64,000 nt of DNA from Episyrphus balteatus (taxonomy: Eukaryota; Arthropoda; Insecta; Diptera; Syrphidae): assembly GCF_945859705.1 (NCBI RefSeq), contig NC_079134.1, positions 27,747,636 through 27,811,635 of the forward strand. Reading direction: 5' to 3'. The notes under the pieces were generated by a model. The model made no database searches, was not told where the DNA came from, and worked only from the letters and a program-made list of their open reading frames with translations. Positions 10,201 to 21,348 of the stretch are shown here, one piece after another. Within the stretch, counting starts at the first letter, position 1. Every line of letters starts with the position of its first letter. Both the position numbers and the translations under genes were made by a program.

Positions 10201-12568
10201 TTCGTAAACTATTTCATTTTGAATGTCAAATGGTTAATGGTAAATTGCTAATCCTCATCGAGGTAAAATGGATCGAAAGATTAATTTGAAATTAAAGGCC
10301 CCAACCCATAGAATCCGTTCCACCCGTTGTGTCAATTAATCCGTTGAAATTGAAGGATGGGACAGAAAGGGGTGACCCAAAGAAAACGTTGCATGACGGA
10401 TTGCTTTTTGACAGCTCACTTTAAATTCCAAGGTGTGTTCGATATTTTCTCGATGAATGTGCACTAAGGAAGTTCTGATGCAAGAAATTGTTAACTATTA
10501 TCGTTGTTCTTTTTTTTTAATAAAATACGCTACTAGACTTTATGTATGTACTTGCTCTTCAGTTAAAAACAATTTTTAATAACAGATTATCATTTGTAGA
10601 TATGACTTTGGCATAGTAAAATTGAACTCTACAACAGAATTTTAGTATTTAATTGATATAATTTATTAGATATATCATTAAATGTTACTTTTATTACATT
10701 TTCTTCACAAATAAACAACTAAAGTTCACAATTCATAAAATCAGAAAAGAAAAGAACACAGTTCTTAGTTCTGAAATTCCCCGGTGTGCACTCCGAAACA
10801 GAAAATCGAACTGATCTATTGTTGACAACCAATGTCAAAGGATACGACAGATGAAAAAGTAGAAAGTTGGGCTATTTCTTCCGTCGAATTCGTCAAATAC
10901 AAATAATTGATTTATTTTATTCATTTATCACATAATACGATATTTTGATAGGAATAATTATATTCCACATAGTGTAGTTCCGATAACCAATGAAAGATAC
11001 AAAATATTTTGCTTATTTTTTACTTTGGTGTACTTAGCGTAGTTCCTTCAACATCAAGTGCGGTCCTACCTTTATTTTAATTATTCTTTCAGATCATTGA
11101 ACACTTCTACATAAGATGTTTCCAAAATGATTGGAAAGTGGAAGTGTTCATCGCTTTTGACAGGATCTTTGGAATAAGTTCAGTGGGGAACTTCCAACGA
11201 TTGTCAGTATAAGAAAATAGTCAAAAGAAAACAGAAAAAAAAGAAAAAAAAAATGTACAGCTATAGCTGGGATGGTGAAGACATAAACAAACAAAAGGAG
11301 GCGCGAATTGTGATAGAGTTTTGTGAATTTAGTTCGTGTTTTCCAAAATAAATATGTAAAATTAATTAATTTTTTTTAATTAATCGGAAATAAAAACTTT
11401 AAATTTGAAAACAATCGCGAAATATAAAAGTTTTTGTGGTTAAATGATTTCGAACACACAGTGTTTGTTGTAAGTGTGTGTGACAATATGTTTTTTGTTT
11501 ACATTTTCCCTGCCGAGATATGTCAAATTAGAAAAGGAAAAGACAAAGATAGTTTTTGGAATTTCCCTTTATGAAAAAAAAACAACGCCAGAAACAAAAC
11601 AATAACAAACGTTTAATGGCGTTTTTAATTGGCAATCCGGAATTGTTCTTCGATTCAGAATCCCAATTGAACAGTTTTTTTTTATTCCGAAGAATCTGAA
11701 GTTTAACATGTGCCACATATATGTGTAATCGCACCAAACTTCATTTGTTTTTGTGCTGCAAACATTTTGTACTGCTAACATTTAAATCTATGAATGTGTG
11801 AGTGATTCTGCTTCTGATTCTGTTTTTAAAACCAGAAGAGAAATTCTGTTTTTTTCAGAATCAGAACTGTCAGTTTTGATTTTTGGTTTTTTGTGAAATT
11901 TTTTGAATCCAAAATGGATGCCATGCTATGGTTTTTGTTTTTTTTTTTGTGAAAAAATTTGTTTGCATCCATCATGGATGTAATGGCCTTCCACTGCGGA
12001 GTTAATATTAAAAAAACAAAAGCAACTTTTCTGACAGACAGCTGCCAAAGTTTATGTACAGTCGTGCCAAATATTTGCATGGATTTCAAAAATCAACATA
12101 GATAAACAAAAAAACACACCTATGGTTTTTTTTCAAGATTTTTTGTAAGTAGGTACATATATGTATGAACATATTCCGTAGGAACATTTCATCTTCCATT
12201 TGCCAGGAAAAGTCTGGGAAGTGTACCTTTGTATGTACATATATAGTATATACATAATGTACATAAGAAAAAGGCCGTAATATTTGAAGGCTCCAGGGGA
12301 AAAACAGCACAAGTCCGTTCCAACTCATTTCGAGAAAAATGCATTTTTAAATTTTGTTCTCCATACAACTTAGTACTTAAAGCACACAATTTATTTATTT
12401 TTTCAGCAAGGCTTAAATTTGTTTTATAAAAGTAAGGATGCCATCAGATAGTGGTCAGTAAATACTACAAAGACCTCATCATTCGTTTATTTTTGACAAA
12501 AAGTGGACATGTGCCGTTTTTCCCCTGGACCCTTCATTTGCTCTTTGCGTGCTATAGGGGCGTAAGTG
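7245..12568. other. Intergenic DNA with low-complexity blocks
   Basis: No gene was supported. Stretches of T, A and TTTG repeats dominate 8300-9350, with a GA microsatellite at about 9109-9126 and ATT/AAT repeats near 9190-9310. Less repetitive DNA at 10240-11300 and 11480-12400 could include regulatory sequence or UTRs, but no exon with good splice sites or a recognisable protein was found. The open frames here are short and biased to Phe, Lys and Asn. Confidence 0.45.
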
Positions 12569-13005
12569 TTGCACCCCTACTACGATTGTCAACTATCAAT
12601 TCTTTGCCCCTGGGTAAAAAGGACTTACATAAATGATAGTTTACCAGAAAATCCGATTGAAGTTGAAAATCGATGAATTTTTGAGCATTGATCCTCTTAT
12701 TTTTATAAGAAAGAGTTACTCTAAATTTATGTTTTTGATTCTCTTTTCATCAAAACCCGAAAGTGCAATTTTGTGACTTAACCTCTTTGTAGCCGGAAGC
12801 AAAGAATTTATAGTTGTTAAAAAAAAATTCGATCTCTTATTTGCTTTGAAAAAAATTTGAAAACGAAGAATGATGCTAACCGTGAAATGTAACTGAAAAG
12901 ATCCATTAAAAAAATGACCAGTTTTCCCCCATTTCGATTTTAAAACATCAAATTTCAGTATTTATCAACTATCAATTGATAGTTGACAATCGTAATAGGG
13001 GTGTT
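12569..13005. mobile_element. MITE-like inverted-repeat element, 437 bp
   Basis: The left end has ACCCCTACTACGATTGTCAA followed by CTATCAAT. The right end carries its inverted copy (TTGACAATCGTAATAGGGGT) with one mismatch across about 27 bp. The interior is AT-rich and non-coding. No autonomous relative is visible in the window. Confidence 0.6.
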
Positions 13006-13394
13006 AGGTCCGTTAAGGTACTTCCTAGGCTAAAATATGATAAGTGGCTATTAAAAATGAAAAACAATTAAATCACGTAGGTAGATACGAATTTTAAAAT
13101 TTCCACTTTTGAATAGCGATATAAAATTTAATGGAGTGTGAATTAAATGGGTCTAAGATAATTTTTGGAAAAGCCCAATACAACAGCAAAGAAAAATCGT
13201 CAAAGGAAAAATTGTCGGATGTAAGAATCAGACAGAAACCTTACGTTCAACAATTTTTTTATTGACGATTTAAGGTGGTGAATGCATGATTCAACATCGG
13301 TTCAAGTTCTTCAAATTGACCAAGTTTGAGATATTAGTTGCGGCAACCTGTTTGAAATAGAGTTAATTATAAAATGTATGTACAACTTAGGGAA

Positions 13395-13653
13395 CCTAGA
13401 AGCCGTGTTTTATTGGTAACTCAGTACTTAGCTCAGTAAAATTTAAGACGGTAAACAACAACAAATGATTGCTAAGGATAAAAAAAAGTTTTTTATTTGT
13501 TGGTTTACAGAGAATATTTTTTTCTTAACATATACATTATTTACCCTTCAACAATAAAGGATTATAAAAAATAACTAAAAGTAATCGTTTTTTGTTATTT
13601 AGAGCATAAAATGTTTACTCAGTAAAATACTGAGTACCAATAAAACACGGCTA
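13395..13653. mobile_element. MITE, about 255 bp
   Basis: Terminal inverted repeats of at least 24 bp contain AGCCGTGTTTTATTGGTA, followed by CTCAGTA on both strands. A second CTCAGTAAAAT motif lies just inside each end. The interior is AT-rich with no coding capacity. A TA flank is possible. It lies about 200 bp downstream of the Pten tail stop codon. Confidence 0.65.
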
Positions 13654-13814
13654 GAATTGCTAAATTTAATGTGCCATATTCATAGCTGTTTAACTTAAAC
13701 TGGGGCTAATCCAATGTATTTTAAATGGGATAAACACGAGTTTTTTAGTAATTCTCGACTTTTTAAAAAACACACTCTGCATTTACATTTGTACCTACCT
13801 ACCTATACTTTCTT

Positions 13815-13820
13815 TTTATT
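13815..13820 (-). terminator. Candidate polyadenylation signal for the Pten tail exon
   Basis: AATAAA on the minus strand lies about 45 bases after the TAA stop of the long tail exon. It is the first perfect signal downstream. In AT-rich DNA such hexamers are common, so use is not proven. Confidence 0.35.
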
Positions 13821-13826
13821 TAAGCA

Positions 13827-13842
13827 TGCGAGAAGTCTCGCA
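13827..13842 (-). other. Hairpin just after the Pten tail stop codon
   Basis: TGCGAG and CTCGCA form a perfect 6-bp stem around a 4-base loop, about 20 bases after the stop and just before the candidate AATAAA. It is GC-rich against AT-rich surroundings. Any role in 3' processing or stability is inference. Confidence 0.35.
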
Positions 13843-13861
13843 CGGGTAAGCTAGTTAATCG

Positions 13862-16800
13862 TTATTTATCGATTGAACTACTACTAGTCGACGATGACAG
13901 CGACGAAGCTGAAGCTGACTGAAATGTCGTCGATTCTAAAAATGTACTAATATTGCTATGATTATTATTATTATTATTAATATTAAAATTATTATGATTA
14001 TTATAACTATAACTACTGCTTCGATTGTTCGTCATACCGATATCACCAGCACCTTTTTCTATTTCTGGCGTTGGTAGGGAGAGTTTTTTCTTTGAATCTA
14101 TAACCATAACAGTATGGCTGCCACCATCTAAACTATTTCGTTCTACTGAACTGAATGTGGTGCTACTGCTGCTTATATTATCCACCACACCACTACTGCT
14201 AGTCGAACTGATACTTTGGCTGCCTTCGCTGGCGCAACAGTAGCCACTGCTGCTGCTACTGCTGCCACCAGTTTTGGCTTGTTTAGGACTAATGTCACCA
14301 CCAGTTAAGCAATCGGTATCGCCAGTGCTTCCAACATCACCACAACCACTACCAGCATTATTAGTAGCTCCTGAATTATTATCACTTTTGACAATAATCA
14401 AATTGAGAATGGAGTCGACGTGTGTTTTTCGTCTAGCTGGTGTTGCTTTGAACGTTGACGATGAATCGAAAACATCACAATCTTCATCGGGAGGAATTTG
14501 TATTTGAGTTTGAAGAGTTGTTGGGGGAGGATCAAAAACAGATGGAAGAGGTGAAGGTGAAGGAGATGGTGAAACAACTTTTTTTGTTTCTTCTAATTTG
14601 AAACCAATCGATTGAGGTTCAATTGGTTTGGCAATCACAATTCCATCACTTTTTGTTTTGTTTGCACAAATATCAACCACTGAAGTAGAAGAAGGAGCAG
14701 AAGAAATAGAAGTAACACAGGCGGCGGCGACTGGTTTTGCAATACTTGTTATTGTTGGCAACAAATGCTCCTCTATTTGCCGCCGCAAGAGCATTTGATG
14801 TGTTATGGCCGGCTTGAGATCGAGTATATCCGAGTGGGAACGTGGACATTTGCTTGTAGTAGAGTTATTCAAACTCAATTTATTATTATCACATTTGGAT
14901 GATGAGTTGTAATAGCCATCGTGATTGTACTTCAGCTCAGAGTTGCTATTTGCATGCGATTCGGATTGTAATAACATATTCGAATAGGGAACGCACAAAT
15001 CATCCATTAAATTTTTTTTGCTTCCCATTGTTGTTGGTAATTTTTGTTTGTTTTCATTTGAGAAGGAAGAACTTGGAACATCACATTTTAAGTTTTTCTT
15101 TTTTATCAAAGCCAATGATTCTGATTCATCATATTGGAATTCTAAATCTCTAACGGGACTTAAAGAGGCCAATTGTGTACCAATATCGACAATATTACGA
15201 ATAGCCTTATCGGCAGGCGATGTGCCAAGTGGTATAATTTTCAATTCGCCGCCGCTATCAGTTGTGGGTAATCTGAAATGATATTCTGTCAAAATTGGAA
15301 CTTCACCACTTTCGATACTGCTAGCTTTGTCTAGAAGATTTTTCGGACCAATACCGACAAAATGTAAATCATCTTCTTCCTTCGATTCCAAAAGAAGACC
15401 ACCCTTTTCCACAGAACCTGCTCTTGTTCCAATACCACCACTTGCTGTACTACCAATCGAATTCAAGTGAATACGACCGGAAACACTGCCGGCACTGTTA
15501 CGACGTCCCATCATCGGTATGGTCGTTTGTTGTGATAGATTTTCATGAAAATCCGGATCGACTTTGAAATAGCTGTGAAGCCATTGAAAAGTTTTTTTCG
15601 TTGGTGGAATTTGTTTGCTTTTGACCTTTTTTTTCTTGAGAAGTTGTTGGGATGCGGCTGTTGAAGATGAAGCATTGCCAGCACAATTTATGGCTAGACT
15701 TGAGCCCAAAGCTGGACTAATAGCTTTCGCTTTAAAACGTTGACTATTGATCAATTTAAGGAATTTGTCACGGGCCGTTGTGCATTTTGTCGTGGTGATG
15801 GAGGTGTTTGTGTTGGTGATTGGAGACTTTTTCTGAATACAAGTATCAGAAAAGCATGGTGTTTCGTGGCACTTTCTGTGGAAGAAATTCAAGTGACGAG
15901 ATTTGATTGGCGTTGAGACCAACGGAGATATTGTTGCTTGGTTGGTGGTGATGTTAAGTTTTTGATAGGCTAGATTGAGACCATTTGAAGAGGATGATGG
16001 ATAGGGAGCCGGTGGCAAAGGTAAAGGAATAGAAAGTGGTAAACTTTCGTCGAATTTTTTTATTGGTTGTGGTTTTTCTTCATGGAGGAGTGTTTTAAAA
16101 CTCGACGCAGATGAAGATGGGAGTAAAAAAGTTGAAGAAGAAGAAGTAGAAGAAATAGGAAGACCACATTTAGGGCTTATGGCTGTAGTTGTGGTTGTGG
16201 TAATTGTGTTGGTTTGGATTGTGTCTGCAGTGGTTGAAGATTTAGTTGTGGTGGTGGTGGTGCTATGAGATCTGATCAGAGACACACCAGCATCATCATC
16301 ATCTTTATGTTTATTATTTTTTATTGAATTTCTATCATCATCATCATCATTTGGCTGACTTACTAAACGTTTGTATGGAAAATATGAAGTTGTGGTAGGA
16401 GTAGTAGTAGTTGTAGTGGTAGAGGTAGTAGTAGAAGTAGTAGTTTTTTTGGAAGACTCACCGGATTCCCAGTCCTCCTCATTGCCGCCACCACCGCCAC
16501 CCACACCAGCTGAGGACGATGAGGATGTCGATTGGCTACTGATGCTGCTGCTGCTACTGCTATTGCTGTTACTGCTCGTATTGTGGACATTTTGACTGCT
16601 TGAAATGCAGTTTTGTTGTTGTTGTTGTTGTTGTTGTTGTGACGATTGATTCTGTGCCTGCTGTACGAGTTTTTGTTGTTGCTGTTCGTGGTGTAGGTGA
16701 TGCTGATAATGATGGAGGTGGGTGTGTTGTTGTAGTAGCTGTTGCTGTTGTTGTTGCTGATGCTGCTGATTCTGTTGTAGATAATGACTACTACTATTGT

Positions 16801-17269
16801 TTTGATTTTTATTATTTGATCGGTTTATTGATTCGGGATTTACGGACGGCGTTGGTTCACTACTGCGTTTCTGATGTTGTGATTGTTGCTGGTGATGACG
16901 CATTTGCATATTATGATTAAGATGCATATTATTGGTACTTCCACCAGCAATACCACCACCGCCACTGCTATTATTACCACCATGTTGTTGTTGTTGTAAT
17001 TGTGGTACAAATGGTGGCATACTTGTTGGCTTTCTACTTCGTTCGATTGTTGGATGTTGTATTAAATTATGAAAAGCATCAAAAGTTGGGTCGCCACTTT
17101 TACTCGATGTTGGTATTGCTGATGATCCAAAGGTAAGCTTATTGGCATTGTGTGTTGTTAAGCTATTCACATGATTATTGTGAATTTTGTGCTGGCGAAG
17201 CAGTGCGGTTTCACTTCTATCATCGTTATTATGAAAGTGCGGGGAGACTGGTTTAAGGACAAGTTGTAC
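13862..17269 (-). CDS. Last Pten exon: end of C2 domain plus long low-complexity tail
   Basis: The frame is open for 1,135 residues from a strong acceptor (pyrimidine-rich tract ending TTTTCAG at 17270) to a TAA at 13862. It opens VQLVLKP in phase 0. The previous Pten exon ends FSEDFK, also in phase 0, and human PTEN reads FSPNFKVKLYFTK at this point, so VQLVLK fits as the last C2 strand. The rest is low complexity: polyglutamine with opa-type codons near 16600-16790, Ser, Thr and Asn runs, Asp runs, and a basic KKKKVKSK near 15616-15639 that could be a nuclear signal. Less repetitive islands include FQWLHSYFKVDPDF and SHSDILDLKPAITHQML. No domain was recognised. It could instead belong to an unrelated minus-strand gene or be one of several alternative Pten ends. 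The reading frame is strongly supported; its assignment to Pten is an inference from phase, order and strand pattern. Confidence 0.62.
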   Translation of the reverse strand, partial: VQLVLKPVSPHFHNNDDRSETALLRQHKIHNNHVNSLTTHNANKLTFGSSAIPTSSKSGDPTFDAFHNLIQHPTIERSRKPTSMPPFVPQLQQQQHGGNNSSGGGGIAGGSTNNMHLNHNMQMRHHQQQSQHQKRSSEPTPSVNPESINRSNNKNQNNSSSHYLQQNQQHQQQQQQQLLQQHTHLHHYQHHLHHEQQQQKLVQQAQNQSSQQQQQQQQQNCISSSQNVHNTSSNSNSSSSSSISSQSTSSSSSAGVGGGGGGNEEDWESGESSKKTTTSTTTSTTTTTTTPTTTSYFPYKRLVSQPNDDDDDRNSIKNNKHKDDDDAGVSLIRSHSTTTTTTKSSTTADTIQTNTITTTTTTAISPKCGLPISSTSSSSTFLLPSSSASSFKTLLHEEKPQPIKKFDESLPLSIPLPLPPAPYPSSSSNGLNLAYQKLNITTNQATISPLVSTPIKSRHLNFFHRKCHETPCFSDTCIQKKSPITNTNTSITTTKCTTARDKFLKLINSQRFKAKAISPALGSSLAINCAGNASSSTAASQQLLKKKKVKSKQIPPTKKTFQWLHSYFKVDPDFHENLSQQTTIPMMGRRNSAGSVSGRIHLNSIGSTASGGIGTRAGSVEKGGLLLESKEEDDLHFVGIGPKNLLDKASSIESGEVPILTEYHFRLPTTDSGGELKIIPLGTSPADKAIRNIVDIGTQLASLSPVRDLEFQYDESESLALIKKKNLKCDVPSSSFSNENKQKLPTTMGSKKNLMDDLCVPYSNMLLQSESHANSNSELKYNHDGYYNSSSKCDNNKLSLNNSTTSKCPRSHSDILDLKPAITHQMLLRRQIEEHLLPTITSIAKPVAAACVTSISSAPSSTSVVDICANKTKSDGIVIAKPIEPQSIGFKLEETKKVVSPSPSPSPLPSVFDPPPTTLQTQIQIPPDEDCDVFDSSSTFKATPARRKTHVDSILNLIIVKSDNNSGATNNAGSGCGDVGSTGDTDCLTGGDISPKQAKTGGSSSSSSGYCCASEGSQSISSTSSSGVVDNISSSSTTFSSVERNSLDGGSHTVMVIDSKKKLSLPTPEIEKGAGDIGMTNNRSSSYSYNNHNNFNINNNNNNHSNISTFLESTTFQSASASSLSSSTSSSSIDK

Positions 17270-19747
17270 CTGAAAATGGAAAAAGAAATAGTTTTAATAT
17301 TGTGTTTAAAAGGCATTGCCAAGTTTTTCAATTTAAATTACAAATTTGAATGAAGGGCTTTATACTTTTAACTATAGATGCCAACAAAGCCTTGAAAAAC
17401 TATGTAACGATTAAAGTGATCAAGAATAAGTAAAGTTGAGTAAACTTGACTTCACTGCAACTGACTAATCAACCATCTTAGAACATAACGAATAGAAAAT
17501 TTTGTTCAGAATAAGTACATGGTAAATGTTATGACCGAATCAAAACCTGGATAACAGGAGTGTTTACCACTGCTATTTTTTAAATGAAATAACCAACGGC
17601 TTTGGAAACTGCAGTGTCTTCCTACCTGCCTGCTAGTTAAATGCTTTCTCCTTGCATGATCAGATCTAGATGTAAGATTGCAAGATCCCATAAGCTACAT
17701 GGCATATGGGCAATGTGAAAACAGATTTTGAAGATGAAGGGTAATTATCTCGATATCTACAAACAGGTCATTATTTATTTTATCCAACTGCAGCGAATTT
17801 CGAATTATACAACAAGATCACTTCAATATTTAAATTAAAAGAAAATAGAATAACTCATCAGTTTACTTTTACATAAGAAATGAATTTAAAAAAAAATGAT
17901 TTTATATAAATTTTTTCATTGTTGAACCTTAAGTTCTATTGTATGTTTTGTAAAATGAACATGAAATCATATTATAATCATGTGCTCTCAAATGTGTAGT
18001 CTAACTCTTTACTCCCACAGCCTAAATTCCACAAATGGGAAAACAGATGGAAGATGCATACACTGATATTCCTTATATAAGACAAATCCGTTAATCGCTA
18101 ACAATCAAATTATATTAATGTAGAGAATAAAATCTGCATAAGAGATAAGACTAGTTGTTAATAACCAACGAAAAAAAAACAACAATTTTTTAGTGCGTTA
18201 CAAAAATGATGTTAAATTATTAATACATAAAAGAAATATATTTGTGCAAAAAATGTAAATAAATTTAAAATTAAATCATCAATTTATCAGCAAAGATTAA
18301 TTTTATGTATGACTTACTATTTAATAAATATTCAAATATTAATTAATATTGTTAAATGATTAAAAAAGACAAGGTGAATGAACTCTTGAAAAAAGAAGGA
18401 AATCATAATTAAAATCAAAGGAGATTATTAAAAGTGATAAGTTTTAATAAAAATGTTGTAATTTTTTTCTTATCGAAATCTTGTTCTTCTTTTACTCAAA
18501 CTAGTTCAAGTACTGTGTCTTGCGATAGTAAAACAAAGAGGCTAATGGGAACTGATTTGACCAAAATCACTTAAACTGAACCTTTATCGAATATTAAGAT
18601 TTTAATTTGTTAATGACAAAAATAAACATAATCAAAAGATAGCAAAAAGAATTTAAATAATGCTCGAAAGTTATGTACAAGTACATATACATATATTTTG
18701 TATGTTCCCTTCACTCTTAGACTCAGAGTCTAACTAAATTTGTTTCTCTTTAAATAAAAATTACATATTAGAATGAATTTTTTTCAAACAATATTTGCTA
18801 AGAATAAGAATATGGCAAAAACAATGCTTTCTTAAATTTACATAGAAATGGATTTGAGTCATAAAATGGCTTTCCATTCTAATTTATATTAAAGAAACGT
18901 ATTTCTGTTGGTTTATTTAATTGCAATGGTTTTCAATTATGATTTTTTGCAAGCAAGAAATTTTAAGCACCCAAACTAATATGGACAAAATGACAAATGA
19001 AGTTTTAGCTTTACGCAACGAAACTCAGAGTTGCTTCAAATTCAAGATTATTCAATGAGAATCAAGGATTTTTGACTAACTAATGCATAATTGCAAAATC
19101 CATTCCAATTGTTCAAAAAAAACTGAGGAAATCCTTTTCCGTAATGGACTTGTGCAGTTCTTGAATAGATTTGTATATTTAAAAATTTTTAGTTTGAAAA
19201 TTGACTTTTTAAAAACTACTCATCAAAACGATTTTATTTCAGACGGAAAGAAACTATTTAACGCCGTTTATTTTTGTCTTTCGTTAGCGTTTAATATATT
19301 TTTTTTTAATTTCAAGTCAAATTGTTAGAAATTGTATTTATTTTAACCCCACATACACGCCCTAAACGCATTATTTTCATTTCTGATTGTATTCAATTCG
19401 TTTGACTTAAAATGCTCCTTTAATAACATAACTCAAGTTTCCGAAATTTAACTCTAAAATAGCATACTAACTTAGCACAAACGGTTACTTAAAATCTCTT
19501 AAAATTACAACATTTTATCTTCTTGGAAGCTTTATATGCTCAAATTACCTGTAAGAAAATCCGGATTAAGAAACGCAATTAGACGATTGATCGAGATTTT
19601 GAATGGTGTGTTGAAGACTAAACCATTATCTTGCTTTTGGGTTTTTTCCTGATTATATCAAATGAAAATAGCTAATAAAAGCATTAAGTAACACACATTT
19701 ACATGCCTGCAAAACAAGTACCTGTACCTGATGACGTGGATATTTAA

Positions 19748-20447
19748 GGGGTAATAACACCTTGTAAACCACGAAATCAAGCGTTATTTTCATCAGCGTA
19801 TAAAACAAAGAAGAAATATTATTTTCTTTTAGTGTTTGTTTAGTTTAATTAAGTATATCAATAGGTAACAGAATAGGCTAATGTTAAATTTTTTAATGAT
19901 GTGAAATTTTTTAAATGGCGGTGTAGTTCAGGATGATAGTAAAATTCTGTGCTCCCATCGGGCGACCAACTAACTCCTACAGTTTTTAACCGATCGGGCT
20001 GAAATTTTGTGCGGAGCTTAAAAATACTATTCTCTAGTGAAGTACGTAGGATTTTTTTGAAATATTAAAATTTAACGATTTTATGGTCTTTTTTTTAACG
20101 AATTTTGTTTTTGGAATAAAATAATTTTTTCAAACTAATGCCATTTCTTTAAAAATTAATATTTCAAGTATTTTTAAGCTCCGCACAAAATTTCAGCCCA
20201 ATCGGTTAAAAACTGTAGGAGCTTGTTGGTCGCCCGATGGGAGCACAGAATTTTACTATCATCCTGAACTACACCGCCATTTAAAAAATTTCACATCATT
20301 AAAAAATTTAACATTAGCCTATTCTGTTACCTATTGATATACTTAATTAAACTAAACAAACACCAAAAGAAAATAATATTTCTTCTTTTTTTTATACGCT
20401 AATGAATATGACGCTCGATTTCATGGTTTATAAGGTGTTATTACCCC
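19748..20447. mobile_element. Foldback element flanked by TTAA
   Basis: Two near-identical arms of about 290 bp in opposite orientation surround about 120 bp of AT-rich loop. The outer ends are GGGGTAATAACACC and its complement, with TTAA on both sides (19744-19747 and 20448-20451). TTAA duplications are typical of piggyBac-type transposition, though GGGG is not the usual piggyBac end. No transposase is encoded, so it would be non-autonomous. It lies in the last Pten intron, about 900 bp upstream of the BEN-domain gene. Confidence 0.75.
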
Positions 20448-21250
20448 TTAATACATTTAGTTAGTTCTATGATTTTTATATTTAATATCAATGTTATTTT
20501 TTGTTCTGTCTGTACTACAGCTTCTGATCTAAAACACACAAGTGTAGGACACTTTTTTTTTAATGTAACTGTCATCCCTACGAAATTGAATAATATATAA
20601 AAACAAAATGAAAAAATTGCAAAACCATCATTATATTAGCCCAAGGGCTTTGTTGTTGTTTACCTTTTTAATAAATGAAGGTCGAACAATCACCATTTAA
20701 ACAAAAATTAGTACAGTAACAAGTTGAACAAAACATAGAAGCGATTGCAATACTGTATCTCAATTACTACTACAACAGGCCTTGTTGTGCACACAAATAA
20801 GAACACAATGAACACAAATAAGATACTTGTTATGAAATTATGAAACAATAGCACATATTTTTCGCACTAACTAGGGTAAATCTGATTCCTCATTTTTAAA
20901 AAATATGAAAAACAAAAAAGTTAAAAGGACCTCCATAAAACTATATCCTTTCAGAATTTGCCTAATTGTTTTGTTTTTTTTAAATACATTTTTTCATATT
21001 TTACATAATTCGCAGAAATAATCATCAACTGATTGCAACGAACAAACAGGTTAAAAGGATATTTTTTACCTGCGCATCAACTTTATTGGATTAGCATACA
21101 CATTCGCAATCTTTGTCTAAGTCAAAAGCAATTAAATTGCTAAGGGACATTGCAGTTAATACATATTCATATGCGCATATACTTTCACACCTCACAACAA
21201 GTTATTAGCTATTTTAATTTTCAATTGACAAAAATATTGGAAACAAAACC

Positions 21251-21259
21251 TATTTAAAG
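21251..21259 (+). promoter_or_regulatory. TATA-like box of the BEN-domain gene
   Basis: TATTTAAAG lies about 98 bases before the ATG. ATCAGCAC, about 25 bases further on, could hold the initiator and would give a 5' UTR of about 70 bases. Position and sequence fit a fly core promoter; the start site is not proven. Confidence 0.45.
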
Positions 21260-21348
21260 GCAGCGCAATAATTCATCAGCACTATTTGAGTTTGTGAATT
21301 AAGCGTGAAAGGACAAAAACCCGATAAAACGAGATAAACTCAATCAAA

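Noticed and set aside
14025..16920. Open frames on the plus strand across the Pten tail exon
   Set aside because: They are antisense readings of the Ser, Gln and Thr codon repeats (giving poly-Val, poly-Leu and similar) and have no start context or domain.
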